Shown one piece after another: positions 23,664 to 31,925 of a stretch of 33,680 bases of DNA. Numbering within the stretch: the stretch's first letter is position 1; every line of letters starts with the position of its first letter. The notes beneath the pieces are model-generated. The model searched no databases, was not told the DNA's origin, and worked only from the letters and a program-made list of their open reading frames with translations. Source of the stretch: Eubacteriaceae bacterium. Lineage in GTDB: Bacteria; Bacillota; Clostridia; Eubacteriales; Eubacteriaceae. The stretch lies in the NCBI GenBank assembly GCA_017405085.1, contig JAFRBB010000062.1, forward strand, positions 1 through 33,680, given 5' to 3'. A program made the position numbers and the translations under genes.

Positions 23664-24740
23664 TTATGTCGCGTTTTCCCAAAGGGACAACGTCACGCCG
23701 TCTTCCCGTTTGACGGGGGCAACGCACCGCCCGAAGCCCGAGACCACATAGCCCGCCGGTTCGCTGACAGCCCGCAGCCCCGTCGTTTTTTCGACGAAAT
23801 CCGATCCGTCAAAACGGCCCTGCACCATTTTGATCATCATGTCGTCAACGACTTTAAGCTTGGCGCCGAAGGCCTCGCAGGCGTCGATGATCCCCTGCTC
23901 ATGGGCTTTAAGCCCAATGGTTCCCATAAAGGCAATCGCTTCGGGATAGCGCCCGTAAGCCTCGCAAAAGGCTTTCACCTTGGCGATGATTTTTCCGCCG
24001 TCCGTGTTTTTTTTGCAGCCGATCCCCAAAGACAGGGTCTTGGGAATGAGGGTGACCGCGGGCAGATTGTCCGGGATGTCCATGCCCTCAAGGGATGTCC
24101 GGTCGGTGATGACGATCACGCCGGCGGCTTTCGACATATCGCCGTCAACGATGAGGTTGGAAGGCAGGACAATGCCGTCGACATTGATGCCCGCGTGATT
24201 TAAGACGGCCACGGGCTTATCGTCCAAAATCAGCGCCGTCACGTCCTTGGCCCCCTCAAAATCAATGAGGGCGCACCCGGTTTTTTGCGCGAGCACATCC
24301 ACCGCCATCGAGCCTTTAACGTCGGTGGCCGTGGTAATTACCGGTGTTGCGTCCATGCGGCAGGCGAGCATCGCCGCCGCTTCATTGGCCCCGCCGAGAT
24401 GCCCCGACAACAGCGAGATAATAAATTTTCCCGCCGAATCCATGACGAGCACCGCGGGATCGGCGGACTTGTGCCCGAGATGAGGCGCGATGCCCCGCAC
24501 CACAATCCCCGATGCCATCACGCAAAGCAGCACATCGTTTTTTTCCATCAAAACCGGCCAGAAATCCGTGAGCTTTCCGGGAATCACCTCGGTGTCCTCC
24601 GCCGCGAATTTCTCAAGGGTATAAACCGTCGCCCTTTGATCGGTCAGATAACGCGCGGCGCGAAGGGCCGTCCGGGTGCCGTCGCGGCTGACGGCGACAA
24701 TCGCCCAATTTCGCTTATTTGCTGGCTTTTCGAAATTCAT
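23664..24740 (-). CDS. cbiG: Cobalt-precorrin-5A hydrolase
   Basis: A 358-residue enzyme that opens the delta-lactone of cobalt-precorrin-5A and releases acetaldehyde, a step specific to the anaerobic route. Three CbiG regions can be followed: N-terminal (LCVMASGIVVRGIAPHLGHK and SGHLGGANEAA, about 65-125), a variable middle, and C-terminal (LSLGIGCKKNTDGGKI, then IAFMGTIGLKAHEQGI, about 235-290). The start at 24740 is the only ATG at a sensible length; it overlaps the end of cbiF by 26 bases and has no strong ribosome site, so coupled translation is likely. Confidence 0.92.
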   Translation of the reverse strand: MNFEKPANKRNWAIVAVSRDGTRTALRAARYLTDQRATVYTLEKFAAEDTEVIPGKLTDFWPVLMEKNDVLLCVMASGIVVRGIAPHLGHKSADPAVLVMDSAGKFIISLLSGHLGGANEAAAMLACRMDATPVITTATDVKGSMAVDVLAQKTGCALIDFEGAKDVTALILDDKPVAVLNHAGINVDGIVLPSNLIVDGDMSKAAGVIVITDRTSLEGMDIPDNLPAVTLIPKTLSLGIGCKKNTDGGKIIAKVKAFCEAYGRYPEAIAFMGTIGLKAHEQGIIDACEAFGAKLKVVDDMMIKMVQGRFDGSDFVEKTTGLRAVSEPAGYVVSGFGRCVAPVKREDGVTLSLWENAT

Positions 24741-25476
24741 GGGAAAAACCGGGATCGTAAAGCTTGGAAAGCGAGTATTCGTCTCCCAGGAAATCCCCGA
24801 CCAAAATCTGCGCCGTTTTGTTGATGTCCGCCGCTTTGACCTTTTCCGCGATGTCCGAGAGGGTGCCGAGGACAATTTTTTGATCGGGCCAGGTGGCGCG
24901 CTGAACAACGGCAATCGGCGTGTCGGGGCGATAGTGATTCATCAGGCGCTTCGCCACTTCGTCAATCATGTGGACGGAGAGGAAAATCGCCATGGACGCG
25001 CCGTGAGACGCGAGGCTTTCCAGCTGTTCTCTTTCGGGCACCGGCGTTCTGCCTTCCAGACGGGTGCAAATCACGGTTTGGGAGACGTCCGGCAGGGTAA
25101 ATTCTTTTTTGAGGACAGAGGCCGAAGCCACAAAAGAGCTAACCCCGGGCACCACTTCATAGGGAATTTCCAAGTCGTCGAGTCTGTCCATCTGTTCGCG
25201 GATCGCGCCGTAAATGGACGGATCTCCGGTGTGCACCCGAACGACTTTTTTGCCGGCGGCAACGCCTTTTTCAATGACGTCAATGACTTCGTCCAAGGTC
25301 ATCGACGCGGAATTGTAAATGTCGGCATCCGGACGGTGATCCTGAAGAATCGCGGCATTGACAAGGGAGCCGGCATAGATAATGACATCGGCTTCGTCCA
25401 CAAGGCGTTTGCCTTTGACGGTAATCAGCTCGGGATCCCCGGGCCCGGCGCCGATAAGATATACGGTCTGTTTCAT
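24715..25476 (-). CDS. cbiF: Cobalt-precorrin-4 C11-methyltransferase
   Basis: A 253-residue SAM-dependent tetrapyrrole methylase. Motifs: VYLIGAGPGDPELITVKG (residues 5-22), DVIIYAGSLVN, RVHTGDPSIYGAIREQMD near 80-97, VVPGVSSFVASASVL, and TRLEGRTPVPE near 140, which separates CbiF from the other methylases. The start at 25476 follows CAGGAGGAAAC. It lies 52 bases after cbiK and overlaps cbiG. Confidence 0.94.
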   Translation of the reverse strand: MKQTVYLIGAGPGDPELITVKGKRLVDEADVIIYAGSLVNAAILQDHRPDADIYNSASMTLDEVIDVIEKGVAAGKKVVRVHTGDPSIYGAIREQMDRLDDLEIPYEVVPGVSSFVASASVLKKEFTLPDVSQTVICTRLEGRTPVPEREQLESLASHGASMAIFLSVHMIDEVAKRLMNHYRPDTPIAVVQRATWPDQKIVLGTLSDIAEKVKAADINKTAQILVGDFLGDEYSLSKLYDPGFSHEFRKASK

Positions 25477-25528
25477 GTTTCCTCCTGATTGGTGAGCCGA
25501 AAGCGAGCGGCTCAAAATCGCTTTATTT

Positions 25529-26314
25529 TCAGGCAATCGGTGTGCCGTTTTTCGCGTGATTGACAAACATGGCGCGAATCGCCGGATTCTCTCCGAGACC
25601 GCGCACATCGCAGGTGACTTCGTACCCCGCGGCTGAAAGGATATTTTTCCACGAATCCTCGTCGTCGCCGGCCATGTCATTTTGAGCGTGATCCCCGGCG
25701 ACAATCATAAAGGGCGATAAGCCGATCCGTTTGACATGGGTTTGCCCAAGGGATTTGACCACGTCCTCCACCTCCGGAAAGCCCTCGACGGTGCCCATCA
25801 GGCATTCGGGATGCCCGGCGCTTTCAAAATAATAATTCATCGCGGGATAGGCGCTGTTGGCCGTGTGCTCACTGCCGTGGCCCATATAGACCCAGGCGTC
25901 GACGGGAGACATCTCGGGCAGCGCGTCGATCAAAATAGCCGTCACCTCCCGATAATCCTCATGGGTGGTGAGCAGCGGTCTGCCAACGGTGAAGTGATCA
26001 AAGGCTTTGGCAAAGGGCTTGAGATCCGCCATCATCAGGTCGTATTCGGTGCCGTTGATGATGTGCGTGGTCTGGCAAACCACATCGGTATAGCCCTGGT
26101 CTTGAATCTTTTGGATGGCTTCGAGGGGTGAATCGATATGAACGCCGTCGCGCTTTTCGATTTTGCGGCGGATCATCCCCGACGTGAAAGCGCGAAACAC
26201 ATCGGCTCCCGGAAAAGCGGCGCCGATATCTTGTTCGATGGCGGCGATGGTTTTAGAGAGCGTTTCCGGATAACTGGTGCCGAAGCTGATGACGAGAACA
26301 GCGGTTTTAGACAT
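25529..26314 (-). CDS. cbiK: Sirohydrochlorin cobaltochelatase
   Basis: A 261-residue class II chelatase that inserts Co2+ into sirohydrochlorin, the committing step of the anaerobic B12 route. It opens VLVISFGTSYPETL. The two metal-binding/catalytic histidines expected from the Salmonella enzyme (145 and 207) have counterparts at H146 in MGHGSEH and H209 in VAGDHAQND. FPEVEDV is near 179. No signal peptide, so cytoplasmic, unlike the exported CbiK forms of some sulfate reducers. The start, with AGGAGGAGAAAA before it, overlaps the hemL stop by 8 bases. Confidence 0.95.
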   Translation of the reverse strand: MSKTAVLVISFGTSYPETLSKTIAAIEQDIGAAFPGADVFRAFTSGMIRRKIEKRDGVHIDSPLEAIQKIQDQGYTDVVCQTTHIINGTEYDLMMADLKPFAKAFDHFTVGRPLLTTHEDYREVTAILIDALPEMSPVDAWVYMGHGSEHTANSAYPAMNYYFESAGHPECLMGTVEGFPEVEDVVKSLGQTHVKRIGLSPFMIVAGDHAQNDMAGDDEDSWKNILSAAGYEVTCDVRGLGENPAIRAMFVNHAKNGTPIA

Positions 26315-27611
26315 TTTTCTCCTCCTGAAGTGCGGTCAGTGCCAATAGATTGTCGGCAATGGTTTTGTCAATATCCTCCGCGCTGTGGGCGGCGGAAATA
26401 AAGATTCCCTCAAATTGAGAAGGCGGCATCAAATTGCCCGCCGAAAGCATCTCGGCAAAATAGCGGCTGTAAAGGGCAGTGTCGCTTGTCATCACGCTGC
26501 CGAAATCCGTCACGGGCCCTTCGGTAAAGAACAGGGTCGTCATGCCGGCATAGCGATTGACGGTGGCTTTAACCCCGGTTTGCTTGATGTTGGCGTTAAA
26601 TCCTTCTTCCAGGCGTTTCGCGAGGTTCTCAATTTCTGTATAGACCTCGGGGTGATCTTTTAAATAGCCCAGGGTGTTTAACCCCATTTTCATGGCGACG
26701 GGATTACCCGAGAGGGTGCCGGCCTGATAGACGGGGCCCTCCGGCGCGAGATGGGCCATGATGTCGGCTCTGTCGCCGAAAGCGCCGACGGGCATGCCGC
26801 CGCCGATGATTTTGCCGAGGCAAGTCAGATCCGGCGTGATGCCCATCAGGGACTGGGCGCCGCCGTAGGCCACCCGGAATCCGGTGATGACCTCATCGAA
26901 AATGAGCAGGGCGCCATTGTCTTCGGTGATTTCCCGAAGGCCCTCCATAAAGCCTTCCGCCGGGGGGACAACGCCCATATTGCCGGCGACGGGCTCCACA
27001 ATGACGCAGGCAATCTCATCGGGATTGTTTTCAAAAAGCGCTTTGACGGAAGCGAGGTCATTGTAGGTGGCCACAAGGGTGTCTTTGGCGGTTCCTTCGG
27101 TGACACCGGCACTGGTCGGCACGCCGAAGGTGAGGGTGCCGGAGCCGGATTTGACCAGCAGGCCGTCGGCATGACCGTGGTAACAACCTTCAAATTTGAT
27201 GATTTTATCCCGGCCGGTAAAGCCCCGCGCCAGGCGGATGGCCGACATGGTAGCTTCGGTGCCGGAATTGACCATTCGGACCTTGTCGATGGAGGCCACG
27301 GCGTCGACGATGGTTTCCGCCATTTCCACTTCAATGGCCGTCGGCAGGCCGTAGGTGTTGCCGCGCATCATCGCCGTCTCGATGCCCTTGGTATAAACCG
27401 GTGAAGCGTGACCCAAAATCAGCGGGCCCCAGGAATTGATATAGTCGGTGTAGAGATTGGTATCGGCGTCCATCAGATAAGCCCCTTCGCCGCGTTCGGC
27501 GAAAACCGGCGTCATGCCGACGGAGCCGAAGGCGCGCACCGGAGAATTAACCCCGCCGGGAATGACGTGTCCCGCCCGCGCGAACAGCGTTTCCGATTGT
27601 TGATGTTTCAT
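26307..27611 (-). CDS. hemL: Glutamate-1-semialdehyde 2,1-aminomutase
   Basis: A 434-residue PLP enzyme that turns glutamate-1-semialdehyde into 5-aminolevulinate, the second step of the C5 pathway begun by HemA. Seen: IPGGVNSPVRAF (residues 17-28), NSGTEATMSAIRLARG (115-130), the EGCYHGHAD loop (141-149), FDEVITGFR (238-246), and the PLP lysine K267 in CLGKIIGGGMPVGAFGG-like context. Length is standard. AAAGGGTTTTAAT precedes the ATG. It follows hemB by 114 bases. Confidence 0.95.
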   Translation of the reverse strand: MKHQQSETLFARAGHVIPGGVNSPVRAFGSVGMTPVFAERGEGAYLMDADTNLYTDYINSWGPLILGHASPVYTKGIETAMMRGNTYGLPTAIEVEMAETIVDAVASIDKVRMVNSGTEATMSAIRLARGFTGRDKIIKFEGCYHGHADGLLVKSGSGTLTFGVPTSAGVTEGTAKDTLVATYNDLASVKALFENNPDEIACVIVEPVAGNMGVVPPAEGFMEGLREITEDNGALLIFDEVITGFRVAYGGAQSLMGITPDLTCLGKIIGGGMPVGAFGDRADIMAHLAPEGPVYQAGTLSGNPVAMKMGLNTLGYLKDHPEVYTEIENLAKRLEEGFNANIKQTGVKATVNRYAGMTTLFFTEGPVTDFGSVMTSDTALYSRYFAEMLSAGNLMPPSQFEGIFISAAHSAEDIDKTIADNLLALTALQEEKNV

Positions 27612-27697
27612 ATTAAAACCCTTTTGTTGTGTTGTGATGCGAAATGGAAAGCGAAGCCTCCGCCAGTTTGCGTTTTCCTTAATCCCGGAATCTTCAT
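27608..27697 (-). other. Possible 29-codon mini-ORF coupled to hemL
   Basis: An ATG with GGAAAG nearby opens a 29-codon frame (starting MKIPGLRKTQTGG) whose TGA overlaps the hemL start in ATGA. Any gene beginning ATGA gives such an ending in one frame, so this may be chance. It fills most of the hemB-hemL gap. Unrecognised. Confidence 0.2.
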
Positions 27698-27725
27698 CGC
27701 TTTCCGTTCCCGCAAGTCAATTCCC

Positions 27726-28694
27726 TTATTGATATTTGGCGATTAATTCCGGCATGTCCTTGGCAAAATAGGTGATGATGATGCCGGCGCCGGCGCGCTT
27801 GATGCAAAGCAGCGATTCGTAGATCGCCCGTTCGTCAAGCAAGCCGTGATCGACAGCGTTTTGGATCATCGCGAATTCTCCGGAAACCTGATACGCCGCC
27901 ATCGGCAGATAGGAGATTTCCGTCGCGCGAGTCAGCACATCCAGATAAGGCATCGCCGGTTTGACCATGACGATATCCGCCCCTTCTTCCACATCCAGGG
28001 CCACTTCTTTGAGGGCTTCCACACCATTGGCGGGATCCATTTGATAGGCGCGTCTGTCGCCGAAGGCCGGTGCCGAATTTGCTGCGTCCCGGAAGGGTCC
28101 GTAGAAGGTCGACGCGAATTTGGCGCTGTAGCCCATGATCGGAATGCTTTCAAAGCCCGCTTCGTCAAGGGCTTTTCGCATGGCGGCGATATGGCCGTCC
28201 ATCATATCCGAGGGCGCCACCATATCGGCGCCGGCTCTGGCCTGGCTGACCGCGGTTTTGCACAGCGCTTCGAGGGTTTTTTCCCGGTTGATATCGCCGT
28301 TTTCCTCAAAGAAGCAGCAATGCCCATCGCTTTTGTGCTCGCACAGGCACACATCGCAAATCACATACATGTCGGGATCGACTTCCTTGATTTTGCGCAC
28401 GCCCCGCTGCACGACGCCGTCGTCGGCAAAAGCCGGAGTCGCGTCGGCGTCTTTTTCATCGGGAACGCCGAAGAGCAGCACATAACGCACGCCCTTGGCT
28501 TTTAAATCCTTCACTTCATCCTCGAGCATATCAACGGAAAAATGGTATTGGTTTTTCAGGGATCCGATTTCCCGTTTAATGCCTTCGCCGTCAACCAGGA
28601 AAAGCGGATACACAAAATCCGTCATGGCTAGGTGAGTTTCGCGGACTAGATCGCGAATGGCTGGATTCTTTCTGAGTCTGGTAGGTAAAATCAT
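27726..28694 (-). CDS. hemB: Porphobilinogen synthase (5-aminolevulinate dehydratase)
   Basis: A 322-residue cytoplasmic enzyme that condenses two 5-aminolevulinates to porphobilinogen. The zinc cysteines C116, C118 and C126 are present in DVCLCEHKSDGHC, so it is the Zn type. The two Schiff-base lysines are K192 in GYSAKFASTFYGPFRDA and K245 in VMVKPAMPYLD. Length is standard. AAAGGA lies 8 bases before the ATG. The gap to the upstream cobA-hemD gene (28695-28926) contains two short overlapping frames but no promoter or terminator that I can support. Confidence 0.96.
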   Translation of the reverse strand: MILPTRLRKNPAIRDLVRETHLAMTDFVYPLFLVDGEGIKREIGSLKNQYHFSVDMLEDEVKDLKAKGVRYVLLFGVPDEKDADATPAFADDGVVQRGVRKIKEVDPDMYVICDVCLCEHKSDGHCCFFEENGDINREKTLEALCKTAVSQARAGADMVAPSDMMDGHIAAMRKALDEAGFESIPIMGYSAKFASTFYGPFRDAANSAPAFGDRRAYQMDPANGVEALKEVALDVEEGADIVMVKPAMPYLDVLTRATEISYLPMAAYQVSGEFAMIQNAVDHGLLDERAIYESLLCIKRAGAGIIITYFAKDMPELIAKYQ

Positions 28695-28899
28695 TTTAAT
28701 ATTCCTTTCTGATGTTCTCCGAATGGGATTCGGTTAACCTGCGCGGCATGACGCCGCGCCTTTCCCCCGATGGGAACGACATTCTCTTTGCGTAAATATT
28801 TGTTCTCTGACGAATGGATGATCATCGGCCAGATCTCAAAGGCGACTTGCCTTTGGCTTTGGCCGGCTGCGTTTTATCAAAACAGATGACGAAATACAT
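28691..28899 (-). other. Two chained mini-ORFs between cobA-hemD and hemB
   Basis: A 25-codon frame (28822-28899, starting MYFVICFDKTQ, with GAGGAG only one base before the ATG) ends in a TGA that overlaps the ATG of a 44-codon frame (28691-28825, starting MIIHSSENKYL). The latter's TGA overlaps the hemB ATG. Neither peptide is recognised. They could be a coupling device, a frame-shifted remnant, or chance. Confidence 0.25.
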
Positions 28900-28926
28900 T
28901 CTCCTCAAGGGTCCGAAAGCCCGGCT

Positions 28927-30432
28927 TTAGAGATTTTTTTCAATGGCCGAAAGCAATCCGTCAATGGTGTAAACCTCGGCTTCCACCGAGACGGGAATGC
29001 CCGATTCGCGCATCATTTGGGACGTCATCGGGCCGATGGAGGCGCACATCACGCCGGAAAGCAAGTCTAAGTTTTCCGCGCCGAGTTTTTCGACGAAATA
29101 CTTGACCGTTGTCGAACTCGTGAAGGTGATGACGTCCACCTGACGGGCTTCGAGTAGCCCCTTCATGTCAAAATCCGCGGCGTCCTCTCTGACGGTGCGG
29201 TAGATTTTGATCTCATCGAGGCGGCAAATCTCCGAAAGGGCTTCGGCCACGACTGGCCTCGCGTTTTCCGATCTGGGAAGCAAGATCGCGTCCTTTTCGG
29301 TGAGGATCGGACGCAGGGTCTCGATGAGCGCCTCTCCGATATAGTTTTTGGGAACGAAATCCGCCATCACGCCCCGTTCTTCCAGCGCCTTCGCCGTCTG
29401 TTTGCCGATGGCCGTGACGTAGAGTCCGCCCAAAGCGCGGCTGTCCCGTCCGGTTTGACGAAGGACGTCATAGAAAATATTGACGCCGTTGACGCTGGTA
29501 AAAATGATATGGGTATAATCGCCGATGTGATCGATGGCGGTTTTGAGTTTATCAACCTCGGAGGCAACCAGTTCGATTTTGATGGTCGGATACATGAGGG
29601 CGCTGCCGCCGAGCTCCCGTATTTTGGCCATCGTGCTCGACGCCTGGGCCCGAGAGCGGGTCACGACAAAATGTTTGCCGAAAAAGGGCTTATTGTCGAA
29701 GAAACGCAGTTTTTCGCGTTTGGTGACCACATCGCCGACGACGATGAGGCTGGGAGCCGTCATTTTGGCCTCGGTCGCGATGGCTTCGATGGTCCGGAGG
29801 GTCCCCGTCACCACCCGCTGGCGCGGGTCCGACGCCCGGTAGACCACCGCGGCGGGTTTTTCCGGGTCCATGCCGTTTGCCATGAGGTTTTGGGTGATGC
29901 GCCCCAAATTTTTCATTCCCATCAAAAAGACGATAGTGCCTTTGGAGGCAGCCAACACCGGCCAGTCCAAATCCTCGGCGTCATCCTGCCGATGACCGGT
30001 GACGACCTGAAACGAGGCCACGCAGTCCCGATGGGTGATGGGAATGCCGGCGTAGGCGAGGCCGCCGATTACCGATGTAATGCCGGGAATGACTTCAAAA
30101 GCCACCCCCGCGTCATAGAGGGCCTCCCCCTCTTCGCCGCCGCGGCCGAACACATAGGGATCGCCGCCTTTTAGGCGAACGACGTTGCGGCCTTCGCTTC
30201 CCAGCTTAACGAGAAGCTTGTTGATGTCGGGCTGCGGCAGCGCGTGGCTTTTGGCGCGTTTGCCGACGTAAATGCGTTCAGCTTCCTCCGGCACATAATC
30301 CAAAAATTCGGGATTGACCAGCGCGTCATACACCACCGTGTCGCAGTTCTCCAGTTTTTCTTTGGCGCGCACGGTCAGAAGCCCCGGATCTCCGCAGCCG
30401 CCGCCGGCGAGATAGACGATTCCTTTTTTCAT
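28927..30432 (-). CDS. cobA-hemD: Uroporphyrinogen-III C-methyltransferase / uroporphyrinogen-III synthase fusion
   Basis: A 501-residue two-domain enzyme. Residues 1 to about 245 are the SAM-dependent uroporphyrinogen III methylase: VYLAGGGCGDPGLLTVRA (6-23), VVYDALVN, VRLKGGDPYVFGRGGEE (about 84-100), VIPGITSVIGGLAYAGIPIT, THRD. Residues about 255-501 are uroporphyrinogen III synthase: HFVVTRSRAQASSTMAKIRE, IIFTSVNGVNIFYD, AIGKQTAKALEERG, ITFTSSTTVKYFVE and ASIGPMTSQMMRESG. It therefore closes the ring of hydroxymethylbilane and makes precorrin-2 from it. This fusion is known in clostridia and relatives. A full AGGAGGTGA precedes the ATG, which overlaps the hemC stop in ATGA. Confidence 0.96.
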   Translation of the reverse strand: MKKGIVYLAGGGCGDPGLLTVRAKEKLENCDTVVYDALVNPEFLDYVPEEAERIYVGKRAKSHALPQPDINKLLVKLGSEGRNVVRLKGGDPYVFGRGGEEGEALYDAGVAFEVIPGITSVIGGLAYAGIPITHRDCVASFQVVTGHRQDDAEDLDWPVLAASKGTIVFLMGMKNLGRITQNLMANGMDPEKPAAVVYRASDPRQRVVTGTLRTIEAIATEAKMTAPSLIVVGDVVTKREKLRFFDNKPFFGKHFVVTRSRAQASSTMAKIRELGGSALMYPTIKIELVASEVDKLKTAIDHIGDYTHIIFTSVNGVNIFYDVLRQTGRDSRALGGLYVTAIGKQTAKALEERGVMADFVPKNYIGEALIETLRPILTEKDAILLPRSENARPVVAEALSEICRLDEIKIYRTVREDAADFDMKGLLEARQVDVITFTSSTTVKYFVEKLGAENLDLLSGVMCASIGPMTSQMMRESGIPVSVEAEVYTIDGLLSAIEKNL

Positions 30433-31925
30433 CCATTCACCTCCTTTTTGAGTTTTTCCGCAAGGGCCGCGCCGAGGGCCTCGGCATCCCGGGCCTTGCC
30501 TGTCATGCTGTATTTAACAAGTTTGTGCCCCTGTTCATCCCCGTACAGACCGGTTAAGCAGATATCATCGCCGTCCACCGTGCAATAGGCGCCGATGGGC
30601 AGGTGGCAATCGCCGTCAAGGGCCGTTAAAAATTTGCGTTCCGCCGCCATTTGAACGGCGGTCACCGGATCGATGACCGGTTCTAAGATCTTGCGGACCG
30701 CGTCGTTGTCTTCCCGCATTTCCACGGCGAGGATGCCCTGGGCCGGCGCGCAGACAAATTCATCCGGGGACAAGGGAATGACGTTGTAATCATCGCTGTG
30801 ATACACGTCGATGCGCTTCATCCCCGCCGCCGCCAGAATGATGCCGTCAAAGCCTTCATCGGCAAGCTTACGCAGGCGGGTATCCACATTGCCGCGAATG
30901 CCCTCTATCTTCAAATCCGGACGCAGCCGCGAGAGCTGATAGGCCCGGCGTTTGCTGCCGGTGCCGATTTTGGCGCCCCGGGGGAGCTCGGCGACAGAGG
31001 CAATGGCATGGCGCGTCACCAGCACATCCGATGGATCTTCTCTGACCGGCGGCTCCGCGAGAGTCAGCCCTTCGGGAAGAGTGCTTGGCATATCCTTCAT
31101 GCTGTGAACGGCCATGTCGATGTCGCCGGAGAGCAGCGCTTCCTCCAGTTCTTTGGTAAACAGCCCTTTGTCGCCGATGGCGTCCAAGGCTTTGTTTTGT
31201 ACGCGGTCCCCTTTGGTGGAGATGACGCGTAATTGAAAGTCAATGCCGGGATTGGCCTCCCGCAGACGGTCAAGCAGCCACTCGGTTTGCACACGGGCAA
31301 GCTTGCTGCCGCGGGAGCCGACGGTGATGGTTTTCATATTTCTCCTTTTGACGGCTTTTGCCTGTTCTTTGAGGGTCTCGGTTGACCGTTCGGTCAGTGC
31401 CCTCAACTCCTTTTTTTTATGGGCTTCATCGGAAACCGACGCGACGATGTCATCGCGAAGGATCCGGAGATAAGTCAGTCTTTCGGCGTATTCGGGGCCG
31501 TACTCGGCTTTGAGCGCCTTGACGATGGCAATGGTGGTCATCGGGCTGGCCCCTTCGGTGCAGACGGACAGGGTGAGATCTCCCCGGCGAATGACCGACG
31601 GAAAAAAATAATCCGACCGGTCGGGATCGTCGGCGGCGTTGACCGGAATGCCCCGGGCTTTGCAGTCCTCAAGGACACGGGCGTTGAGGGCATGGTCATT
31701 AGTGGCCGCGACAGCGATATCGATGCCTTCGAGGACATCGGGCGAATATTCAGCGCAGACCACCTTCACCCCCGGCACGTCGATGGCGGCATCGGGATTT
31801 CGCACGAGTACGGTCACCTCGGCGCCGGCTTCGGCAAAGGTTTTGGCGCGGCGGGCGCCGACGGTTCCGAGGCCAACGACAAGAACCCGTTTTTTCTTCA
31901 TCTCAAAAAGTAACGGCGCTTTCAT
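30429..31925 (-). CDS. sirC-hemC: Fusion of precorrin-2 dehydrogenase (SirC/Met8 type) and hydroxymethylbilane synthase (HemC)
   Basis: A 498-residue frame without an internal stop. Residues 1 to about 190 are an NAD-dependent precorrin-2 dehydrogenase (VLVVGLGTVGARRAKTFAEA at 14-33, AATND at 73-77, NAADDPDRSDYFFPSVIRRG at 96-115, SVCTEGASP at 120-128). Residues 197-498 are porphobilinogen deaminase (VGSRGSKLARVQTE, HSMKDMPS at 274-281, GTGSKRRAYQL, and the dipyrromethane cysteine C440 in DGDCHLPIG). It thus supplies both the linear tetrapyrrole and the oxidation of precorrin-2 to sirohydrochlorin for CbiK. Unusually, Met197 is preceded by AAAAGGAGAAAT, so free HemC may also be made. The start overlaps the hemA stop by one base and the end overlaps cobA-hemD by four. 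Confidence 0.93.
   Translation of the reverse strand: MKAPLLFEMKKKRVLVVGLGTVGARRAKTFAEAGAEVTVLVRNPDAAIDVPGVKVVCAEYSPDVLEGIDIAVAATNDHALNARVLEDCKARGIPVNAADDPDRSDYFFPSVIRRGDLTLSVCTEGASPMTTIAIVKALKAEYGPEYAERLTYLRILRDDIVASVSDEAHKKKELRALTERSTETLKEQAKAVKRRNMKTITVGSRGSKLARVQTEWLLDRLREANPGIDFQLRVISTKGDRVQNKALDAIGDKGLFTKELEEALLSGDIDMAVHSMKDMPSTLPEGLTLAEPPVREDPSDVLVTRHAIASVAELPRGAKIGTGSKRRAYQLSRLRPDLKIEGIRGNVDTRLRKLADEGFDGIILAAAGMKRIDVYHSDDYNVIPLSPDEFVCAPAQGILAVEMREDNDAVRKILEPVIDPVTAVQMAAERKFLTALDGDCHLPIGAYCTVDGDDICLTGLYGDEQGHKLVKYSMTGKARDAEALGAALAEKLKKEVNG
31335..31350 (-). promoter_or_regulatory. Internal ribosome binding site and start codon for stand-alone HemC
   Basis: AAAAGGAGAAATATG sits inside the fused frame at the exact domain border; the ATG (31335-31337) opens the residues MKTITVGSRGSK, a standard HemC N-terminus. 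It points either to recent loss of a stop codon between two genes or to deliberate production of two products. Confidence 0.75.
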
